A DNA stretch of 64,000 bases, taken from contig OX387183.1 in the NCBI GenBank assembly GCA_947561395.2, positions 32,600,853-32,664,852 of the forward strand, given 5' to 3'. Below the pieces are notes generated by a model, which was not told the DNA's origin, searched no databases, and saw only the letters and a program-made list of their open reading frames with translations. Every line of letters starts with the position of its first letter. Positions within the stretch are counted from its first letter, which is position 1. This DNA is from Buxus sempervirens. Its lineage: Eukaryota; Streptophyta; Magnoliopsida; Buxales; Buxaceae. The position numbers were made by a program, and so were the translations under genes. Shown here one piece after another: positions 55,629 through 64,000 of the stretch.

Positions 55629-57439
55629 TGTGAGACATGGAAAATCAATTTAATAACTTCCTAATCATCACATGGGATTGGTTAAAAACAAAGAGTCACT
55701 ACCATTCTATTTAGGTGTGAATGGACACCAAAATCTCAAATAAGCACAAAAAGGCAAATTTATGGTAAAAATAACCCTATTTAAAAAACAACCAGAGATG
55801 GGTAAGGGGATTAGGTTATGAATAGGAGAAGGTGTTAGGCATCCCTATTCATCCACACAAGGTGGTTGCCAAGCATTGTTCATGTTTTTCAAAGGAAAAA
55901 AAAGCTTGCTAATCAAAACAAAAGTGAAAGAAAAATAAAAGAATGTATGGTTTTTTTCCATGTGAATGATCCAATTAATTCTGGATCCTTCTTATGAAAA
56001 CAAGAACCATTTACTTAGGTTTCATGATTGACTAAAATCAAGATAAAGAAAACAAATCTAAAGTGAAAACTTCAAAAATCTGGCTTCAAGTTAAATTCTG
56101 GAAATCTAGAAAAAATATTATTTTTATAAAATATTGCAGAATTGAGCTTGAACAATCCAGGACATAGATATAGCCCAAATTTCACATTAGATCAAGAAAT
56201 CAAAACCAAAACTACCCACATTGATGAAGAACATCAAAAGGGGAGAACTTAGACCATAGGGTCTTCTCTCAAAAATGGAAAACAACTCAAAAACCGCCTC
56301 ATGAAACCCTAGAAATTATTTTCAGGCTTCTAAATCTAAATCTATCATATAAATCATGATAGATCCAGGATCTTAGCCTAATATCACAAAAATCGAGAAA
56401 ACAGTGCTGTAGGTGCAAAAGTGATGAAAAATCTCTACTGTAGGAGAAAAAGTAGGGATCTCGTGCTATAAACATCATGGATTCATAAAATTAATCCAGA
56501 TTCAAAATAAAACCATTAAAACATTAGCAGGATATCAAAAGCAACCATATCTCACAAATTAGAGCACATTGGGGTCTACACTACGAATCCACCCGTTCTC
56601 TTTTCCCCTAGCTCTTTCTTCACGTTTTACGGCTAGAGAGGATTCTTGAGGAATTTGGAGATAGGTTTGGAGATACAAACACAAAAGAATGCCTTATTCT
56701 ATAAAAAAAAAATGAGAAAAACAGATTATGGGGTTCTATTCTAGGGATCCACATGTTCCCCTTTCCCCTAGCTCTCTCTTCACGTTTTATGGCTAGAGAG
56801 GATTCTTGAGGTACTTGGAAGCAGGTTTAGGAATACAAGTATAAGAAGGTCTTATTCTACAGCAATGGAGAAGATTAGATTACTTCTAGAATTGAAAACA
56901 AAAAATAAAAGGGAAAAGGGACTTACCTGGATTGAGCAAGCAGAGCAGCAGGGTTTCCTCTCTTCACTCAGAGTTCTTCAGACTTCAAATTAATCGCCAT
57001 TTGCTTGAGGAGAAGCCCTCTATTTATAGGCAAACCCAGGGGCATGGTTGGTCCAGAAGGATATATCAAAATCCTCTAGATTGGATTGAAAAATAGGGAT
57101 AATGCCAATCCATGGCCAACAAGGATAATTCGGACGGATAAAAGAGATAATTCGCATATCCCAGAGACATATTTGGATGCAGATAAGGCTCAGAAATCGA
57201 GCAAAGATAAAATTCGCACAAAAACCCCGCGCCCGTATATACATTGTGGGCAAGTGGTACTCGCATTCTCAATACGGGCACTGCATGCCCGTATACAAAT
57301 TTCGGGCGAAACCAGCCCACAGATACAATACGGGCATTGCTTAAATGATTAAATCTCATGCATTTTTGTCCTGTTTTAAATCCCAATTATATATTTTCAA
57401 TTATTTTCTCATTTTGTAATGCAATTTGAAGTGTCTACA
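55629..57439 (-). mobile_element. solo LTR-B2 (family B)
   Basis: 1811 bp. On the minus strand it starts TGTAGACACTTCAAATTGCA and ends CCATGTCTCACA, like B1. Flanks ATTAT (55624-55628) and ACTAT (57440-57444) look like a duplication with one change. TATA box (minus strand of 57021-57028). Internal stretches match B1, for example GGTAAGGGGATTAG and CACACAAGGTGGTTGCCAAG. GCCCGTATATA palindromes at 57231-57335. A block around 56570-56690 is partly duplicated at 56735-56860. Confidence 0.85.
57231..57335. repeat. GCCCGTATATA palindromes of LTR-B2
   Basis: Modules at 57231-57251 (GCCC...GGGC), 57272-57294 (9-bp perfect arms ATACGGGCA / TGCCCGTAT) and 57315-57335 (GCCC...GGGC), about 200-300 bp upstream of the TATA box on the minus strand. 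Confidence 0.87.
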
Positions 57440-57444
57440 ACTAT

Positions 57445-58106
57445 ATATACATCTCTTCGTATATTTACTAAGCATTATCGAGAAAGATAACAGTATATTT
57501 ATATTTATACTATATATATTTCTCATCATATATTCAATATATTTACATCTCCTCGTATATTCAATATATTTAAACTGAAGAGAATAAAAATATGATTCTA
57601 GCCAATCTTTTCTTCCTATTTTTAAGTATCATATTATATACTAAAATATAGTTATCCGAAATATAAATGGATATGTTAATAATATATATATATTTCATTT
57701 TTTAAAATATAGTTATCTATTATCTAAAAGTAGTTTAAATTAGAAGACCTTTAACTTAAAAGAATTTTCAATTATTTTTAAATATTTAATAAATTTGGGA
57801 ATTACTGTTAAGGTGTATTTTATACACCATGTGACAATTGTATGACAAAAACCTAGTGTTACTAATGAATTTTATTGAGTGTATGTTTAAAAACAGGTTC
57901 TATGCAATTTGGGTGAAAAATAAGCATTTTTATGCTTGGCGTTGGCTTCACGTTGCCTTGGTGCCACCTGCATGCAGTATACTTGAAGAGCTACAAATCT
58001 GGGTTCTTTGGCACTTGCAGCCCACAGGGTGTGGCTGCTTGCTGTTGTTACTCAAGAGTTGTTCGAAATTTCTTAGACAACAGGTGCGCCACCACTGCAC
58101 GACGTA
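57445..58106. other. AT-rich stretch without recognisable features
   Basis: Many TATATTT words to about 57780; then about 300 bp of ordinary composition with no assignable frame. Confidence 0.5.
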
Positions 58107-58114
58107 GGCACAAC

Positions 58115-60117
58115 TAGGGCTGGCAATGGGTTGGATATATATCCGAATCAGACCCGAATCCGATTCGAAAATCCCGAATTCGGATATGAGATATAGATCC
58201 ATGGTTCGAATACAGATATCAGATTTCGGATCCGATCAAATTCAAATATGTCCATATCCGATCCGAATATGATCCAAACCGAAATCAACATATACTTTTC
58301 ATTAAACTATTGGTAAACTCTGTACAAACCATGGTTGAACTATCCTTACTAGAGCTGTAAGTTTGGCCCGGACCGCCTGAAGCTCGCCCTACCCAGCCCG
58401 AATAACAGCCCGATTTAAGAAATAAGTTTGGGTTTGGGTTTGGGCCGGGCTCAATCTTGAGCCCGAAGTTAAGTTCGGGCTGGGCTCGGGCTCACTAGGT
58501 CCAGCCCGAAAAAGCCCGAATAGCCCAATGTATATATACCTAAAATCCCTTCCTTCAAATTGCCTCCTTCAAAACCTAAGACTTCTCGTCTTATAAGCAC
58601 GCAATACGGCAAGAGTCGAGAAGAGCTTCAAACTGCCTCCTACAAAACCTAAGACTTCTTGTCTTATAAGCACGCAAGAGTCGAGAAGAGAAGTAGAGAA
58701 CCCAACACTGGCACCAGGCTCTCGTCTCTGCATATAATATTCATCTCCTTCGATTAGCATTCAGTAGGCTGCGAACGAAAAAAAGGAGAGGCGATCAGGT
58801 ACACCTCTTTCACTCTCTCTCTCTCTCTCTCCCCTATTACTCCCAGATTCTATCTCCCCTTCCCCTGGCTCTCTCACTCTCTCGATTTTTTTTTCTATTT
58901 TTCACTGATTCTGAACAGCATGTCGTCACTGATTCTGCCATAGCTCTCCTGCAAACCTAAGAGGCTAAGAGTTCTCGTCTTCGCTGCTTTCAGTTCGCTG
59001 CTTTGAGTGCTTTTAGTTTCAGGTATTGCAAACCTAGGTTTTCTTTCATTTTTTTTCTTTCGTCTTCGCAGCTTCTGCTCTGTTTTTCCGAATCAAAATT
59101 TTTGATTCTTGAGTAACGATTCGGTGGTTATCTTCAGGAATTATAGTGGTAAGTTCGATTTGATCTATCAGATATTTTGGGTGGTGTTTTGTTCTCAACT
59201 TTACTGTTTTATTGTGTTATGTAATTGTTTAATTTGATCCGACACATCACCCCTACTTTGAAATTGGTTAGTTAATCATATGGTTCCATTAATCACATCA
59301 CCCCAACTTTATTTTTTATTATTGTACTATTGATGACTCTTTAACCAAGACGGTTATTAATGACTTCTTAGTAGTAATGAGTTTTTGTTGTGGTTGTAAT
59401 TTAAAACTCCTCTATGTTGTTCAACACTCAACAATAGTATTGTGAATCGATGATATTTTTTTCTTTTCATTATTATTATTGTATTTGTGATGCTTTGATT
59501 TGATCACCTTGTGCTTCTTGTAGAAATCATTTTTTCACCTAATACACAAACAAACCAATGTATGCCAATAAACTTTATCATATATATCGAAATATTGTAG
59601 TCTTATATATGTAAATGTATCATTGTATCAAGTAGAAAAAAAGTTTGGGCTGGCCCGAACCCAACCCGAACTCAAGAAATAATTTTAGGGTTGGGTTTGG
59701 GTTCAAAGAGTTTGGGTTAGGGCGGGCCGAGGAGAGTTTGGGTTCACCAATTTTAGTTAGGGTTGAGCCCGAACTCATTGAAACCCAGCCCAACCCGCCC
59801 TACTTACAGCTCTAATCCTTACTCATGTCTTGCTTTAATATTTATATGGCTCATTAGTTTTGATAATTAAGATTTGTTTTAATAGTTAAACTTGACTTTT
59901 TTGAGTTTTAAGTTCAAATCGGATCTAATTCGGATTTTGGTTATTTATTCGGTTGAATTTCGAATTTGGATACAGTATATAAATTCGGTTTCGAATTCGG
60001 ATTCACATATAAAAGATCCGTCAGATTTCGGATCAAATTTGGATATCGGATTTTTATTTTTGGTTCGGATTCGGATCATGGCAAATCCATACTGTATTCT
60101 ACCGGTTGCTAGCCGTA
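58115..60117. mobile_element. non-autonomous hAT-like element, CCGAATCCGA family, split by another
   Basis: Left end TAGGGCTGGCAATGGG; right end, read inverted, TACGGCTAGCAACCGG: 11 of the 16 positions match strictly in the first 16, and an 8-bp duplication GGCACAAC flanks it (58107-58114 and 60118-60125). The match in fact extends to 11 bp, GTAGGCACAAC. Ends are rich in CCGAATCCGA / TCGGATTCGG words. Own length about 530 bp; the rest is the nested element 58350-59814. Confidence 0.8.
58350..59814. mobile_element. non-autonomous hAT-like element, GCCCGAACC family, copy 2
   Basis: 1465 bp with the same 12-bp termini as copy 1 (TAGAGCTGTAAG) and an 8-bp duplication ATCCTTAC (58342-58349 and 59815-59822). 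The outer 170-300 bp at each end closely match copy 1; the middle differs, and includes a (CT)n stretch near 58815. No transposase frame. Confidence 0.93.
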
Positions 60118-60239
60118 GGCACAACCAGTGGTACTAATTTGAAGAGTTGCTAGAATTAGAAATTAACGACACTACTAGCGCGCCACCTGGGTGCATGCAG
60201 CATGAGAAGCGTAAGTAAAGGGATTTCGAAGTGCGCAAC

Positions 60240-60804
60240 CTACGCGCTCCCGGGCCCCAGCCAGCGGCGACGTAATCTGGGTTTATAAATAGGTCTTTAG
60301 GTTGTGTTTAACATAATCTTTCCCTAGAACTCCTTTATATTATTCTTTTACAAAGAGAAGGATGTCAAGGACGGCAAAACCCTGTGCTTAAAGAAGAGTT
60401 TGTATTTTCAAACTTCTTTGATTCTTCAAGGCTTGGTTTAAGGAGATCTTTAAGGAGGATTCCAAGAAGATCGTGTGATCAAGGAGTGAGAGGATTCTTT
60501 CTCGGACTTATTCGTAGGTGTTGAGAGGATTCTTACCGTGATTGGCGTGCGGTGGATTCTGTGCGTGGACGTGTGATCTGCTACATCGGATTAGAGGTTG
60601 TTAGGTCAATGGTTGTTTGTAAGTAATCTAGTTTAGATTATCTTGTGTAAAAACCACTTTGTAATCTCTTTCTAAATAGTGGATTGCTTTAAAGGGGTGG
60701 TCACCTTCAGGAGACTCAAGGTTTTTCCTAAAAGGATTTTTAGGCTTCCTTGTTATATCTAGTCTCTTAGATTTGTGTGATCAATCTTTATTCTATTGTT
60801 AACA
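60240..60804 (+). repeat. LTR-like fragment, possibly Ty1/copia
   Basis: TATAAATA at 60284-60291, then a leader-like region, then GTAATCTCTTTCTAAATAGTG followed by GGGTGGTCACC. This order is common in the R-U5 part of plant copia LTRs. It may end at GTTAACA near 60804. No left end, duplication or primer site was identified. Confidence 0.4.
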
Positions 60805-60850
60805 CTCATTGAGATTCGGGCTCATAAGCACGTCACTAGTGCTTTTTCAA

Positions 60851-61469
60851 TTACCTTTTGTTTTAGTTCTAGCCGTGAATTATTTTTAAATTATCTTTTG
60901 TTTTAGATAAGTCTTAATTATATTTATTCACTGTTCTATGATATAGAATTTCAAAATTATTTATACTTATCCAAATGAATTTTATTGAAAAAATAAAACA
61001 AGAAATAATGAATAAGAAAATTAATCAATTAATTATATAAATTTCTTTTTATGATGATGATATCTATTAATTAGAAGGAACCGAAACATGTTTTTAGTAG
61101 ATAAGATATTCATTCCTATTAATTCTCCTTTTATATAGAGTAATTTTCTTTAAAGTTTCCATTTATGGATCCTATTATTCTCCTATTATGATTCCTATTA
61201 TTATAAGAAACATAGTTACCTTTTGTTTTACTTCTCCCTGTGAATGTATGAAAATCCTATAGAATTAGATAAGCCTTATTTATATTTACCCACTGTTTTA
61301 TGATATGGAATTTCAAATCTATCTATACTTATCCAAATGAATTTTGTTGAAAAAATGAAGCAAAAGATAATGACTAAGAAAATTAATCAATTAATTATAT
61401 AAATTTTTTTCATTATGATGATATCTATTAGTTAGAAGGAACCGAAAGACGTTTTTAGTAGATAAGGAT
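60851..61469. repeat. about 260-bp direct duplication
   Basis: 60851-61113 and 61215-61469 are diverged copies 364 bp apart. Shared words include TTATCCAAATGAATTTT, AATTAATCAATTAATTATAT and TTAGAAGGAACCGAAA. Confidence 0.85.
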
Positions 61470-61644
61470 CTTTGGGGCTAAAATGTAGTTATCTATATAT
61501 TAATTATTGAAATTAAAATATGCTGCCGTCCAATAACAGTTTCTATTTTTAAGTATACTAATGTCATATGCCTTCTATTATATTATCCAAATATCTTCTA
61601 TTATATTATCCAAATATCTTCATTAGAAGGAAACCAAAGCCTTA

Positions 61645-62644
61645 GGCTGTGTTTGCTTCATCGGAAAATAGGAGAAGGAAAATATTTTTTGGAATTTTGA
61701 AAATTTTCAGACGTTTGTTTCGGTGGAAAACAAAAACTAACGGAAATTTTTTTTCCTAATTGACGAAAAATCGGCGGAAAATAACTTCCGCCAAAATCAA
61801 GGCAAACTCTTGTTTCAATTCCCTTTTTCTTCCTCGACTTCGACTCTCTTCACGACGAACATCTTCCTCCTCCAATGACACAAAGAAAGGTAGTTCGTCA
61901 CGTGTATAAATCAATGGAGGATAATAGAAAGGAAGCCTAAAACAGATCATTAGCGGCCGTTTTCTTCTCCAACTTCACCCAATTCCTCTATCCTCTTCTT
62001 GTCGCTCTTTTCATCGTCTTCAACCTTCAAATGCAAGAGAGGGATGTTAATCAAACGCGCGACAATGGATCCACTCCAATACGCTTTGAAACCGAAACGC
62101 AACACGACACGAGTTTGGCTTCCATTGCAGAAGTCTCAAGGCCTCTTTGTGGGTGGAAACCACACCTCCTCTAGGTTTTGCACTCGCTGAAACCCTAACT
62201 CCCTCCCCATCTACCATGACTGCAATTCTCTTCAAGCTCCAATTCATCTGCCACAACTTCTCCTACAAAGCCTTTCTCATCAAGATCTTCATTTTAGCCA
62301 CCGCAAATGGCCCTGATCCCTTGCTTAGATCTAATCCCTTCCATCGACGGAACCGATCGTTCTTTCACATTTGAAACTGCTAAACATCGCATGAGCCCAT
62401 CGGATCTCGAAATCACGTTTCAGGAGCTGATGGCGGGGAATTTGCTGATCAACAGCTATAAAGCACTCTCGATTGGCCGTGATTTGGTGAGCGCTATGAT
62501 GGTGCCGATGAATTTTTAACTTTCATTGCAAATCCCCACTTTAAGCTTACCTAGAAAAATTTTCCATAAAATTATCCGTATTACATCCAAACACCCAGAA
62601 ATAACAAAGGAAAGAAAACTTTTTCCTCTGAAACAAACAGAGCC
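61645..62644. mobile_element. Harbinger-like non-autonomous element with gene-like cargo
   Basis: 1000 bp. Left terminus GGCTGTGTTTGCTTCATCGG; right terminus, inverted, GGCTCTGTTTGTTTCAGAGG: 15-17 of the first 20 match. TTA is duplicated on both sides (61642-61644 and 62645-62647). Terminus type and TTA target fit PIF/Harbinger (Tourist-like). The centre (about 61950-62520) is richer in GC than its surroundings and contains several overlapping frames, one with a hydrophobic segment NFTQFLYPLLVALFIVFNL. No transposase. The cargo may be captured host sequence. Confidence 0.75.
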
Positions 62645-62647
62645 TTA

Positions 62648-63459
62648 ATTAGAGTGTGTATTTGTTCCTATTAATTAGAATGCATTCGTTTGATTTTTTT
62701 ATGTAGCTTCCTATTTTTAAGTTTCCAATTAATTTTATTTCTATAATTTCGTAGATATTAGAATTGTAAGAGTAGATAATATATTTATCGAGATCATGGA
62801 AAAAAGAGGAATGATAAGAATGGAAATGAGGATCTTGTAAATCAAATAAATATGGAAAACTTAAGATTCACAAAAGAAATAAGAAATTCAGCAAATTAAT
62901 TGACAAAGAAAAGAGAAAAAAAAACACCACACTCGTTAAAGTAACAAAACTAACCAGGATGAACTTCAGTCGTATGAAGGGTTACGTTGGGTGGTTACCT
63001 ATGTAGTTTGAAAAGGGTAGCAATGGAAATACGGAGAAGGTGGGGGTTTTTCAGGAAAGAAAAAGCATACAAACATTAAAGGTCCTCATACTTCTTATAG
63101 GAGTATAGATATAGATATAGATTAACCAAGTATTTATGCAATCTGTACTATGGCTTGTGTGATGGATTAAATTGAAGGCGTTGAACTCAGAATAGAGAGT
63201 CTGTAGAGGTGAGAGAGATATGATGAAGCTTGAATACTAAATCAAGCAAGTTCGGGGAAGATGGAGGAATAAAGGAAGCCACCATGGTGGCTTCATCTTT
63301 TCACCACCTTCACCTTATTAGCACTTATTAGGGGTTGGTGTATAAGGTAATCAGAGCATTTTCTTTTAGGAGTCTAGTTGGTTTGCTAGGTGGAGGACAA
63401 GTGATAAAGGATAGATTTCCAAGATACAGGATCATCATAGTTATTTAGAAGAAAGATAT
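62648..63459. other. stretch without recognisable features
   Basis: AT-rich to about 63120, then ordinary composition. GTATAGATATAGATATAG near 63103 is a short local repeat. No frame, RNA gene or element terminus could be supported. Confidence 0.5.
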
Positions 63460-63784
63460 TGTGACAGCCCAATCCTACATCGGAAACGGATGAATTCTCG
63501 GTAAGGTATAAGAGTCATGGAGAACACTTAACTTAACGAGGCACCTTTTGTGGACAAAACCGTGCGGGCTTAGGCCCCAAGCAAACAATACCCCATTGAG
63601 TTGGGTCACATCTAGAGATGGATTTGGGTCCAGTAGTTTGTGACTAGTGTAGGTCCTAGCATTGCCCATAGGAGGTGGTTGGACCAATGAGGATAGGCCC
63701 ATGAGGGGCTAGTAGGTTTCTAGGTAGCTACTGTACGGGGACGTGTAGCCTTGAAAGGGGGGGGGGGGGGGGGGGGAGGGAGAT
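63460..63784 (+). repeat. LTR-like tandem repeat, copy 1 (325 bp)
   Basis: Starts TGTGACAGCCCAATCCTACA and contains GGTATAAGAGTCATGGAGAA and CGGGCTTAGGCCC. Such starts (TGTGACA..CCCACATCGG) are common in small plant LTRs. Near the end is a run of 20 G (63757-63776). Confidence 0.65.
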
Positions 63785-64000
63785 TGTGACATCCCGATTT
63801 CATATCGGAAACAGATGTATGCCCGGTAAGGTATAAGAGTCAGGGAGAACACTTAACATAGTGATGCATCTTTTAGGAACAAAACCATGCGGGCTTAGGC
63901 CCAAAGTGGGCCCCAACTGAAAATGTGGGACACGAACGTTGGTTGGTGCATGTGGGTAGGCCTGAGATAATGGGCTGGCAAGCTACTGGGCCTGGCAAGC
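63785..64000 (+). repeat. LTR-like tandem repeat, copy 2, cut by the window end
   Basis: Starts TGTGACATCCCGATTTCATA directly after copy 1 and matches it for about 130 bp, then the two drift apart. It is open at the right window edge, so the full structure cannot be judged. Confidence 0.6.

Overview
This window is nuclear DNA of a flowering plant, probably a eudicot. It holds one intact host gene, a B1-type mitotic cyclin with nine exons, plus decayed copies of two other plant genes: ribosomal protein S16 and a gamma-glutamylcyclotransferase-like protein. The rest is almost entirely transposable elements. The DNA is AT-rich and carries typical plant features such as TATA-bearing LTRs, hAT and Harbinger-like elements, and MSA promoter boxes. 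I cannot name the species.

Layout. 1-6156: truncated cyclotransferase-like gene, RPS16 pseudogene, then mostly featureless AT-rich DNA. 6157-11284: a complete, very young Ty3/gypsy chromovirus (Reina-like) on the minus strand, with one open gag-pol frame, 353-bp LTRs that differ at one base, and target duplication CAATT. 11285-13919: older repeats. 13925-24002: nested solo LTRs. 24110-49275: remnant of a LINE ORF2, split first by solo LTR C1 (24324-27216) and then by a 20.7-kb nest (28055-48773). 49480-53500: the cyclin gene and its promoter. 53500-64000: more solo LTRs, two nested hAT-like elements, a Harbinger-like element, and a tandem LTR-like repeat cut by the window end.

The nesting can be read from target-site duplications. 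LTR-A1 (+) sits inside LTR-A2 (-), and a hAT-like element sits inside A1. LTR-A3 (-, duplication CCATC 20.7 kb apart) was split by LTR-C2a. C2a was split by LTR-C2b (GGAAA) and by a gag-only retrotransposon (AACAC). That element was in turn hit by a hAT-like element (GTGCGTAG) and by solo LTR-B1 (GGATT). Rejoined, the three A LTRs are each about 3.1-3.2 kb, which supports the reading.

The most unusual signal is in the LTRs. Unrelated LTR families carry clusters of short self-complementary DNA around the promoter. The sequence of these cassettes is specific to the individual copy, not to the family. A1 uses AACCGAAATT-type palindromes, A2 and B1 share TATCCGAC-type ones, and A3 and B2 share GCCCGTATATA-type ones. 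In the A family the cassette also recurs about 1.1-1.2 kb downstream of the TATA box. Family C LTRs instead carry arrays of mini-hairpins 0.6-1.1 kb from their 3' end, with stems that covary around a constant loop. I do not know a published description of this pattern; the nearest known parallel is the palindrome cluster of Sirevirus LTRs.
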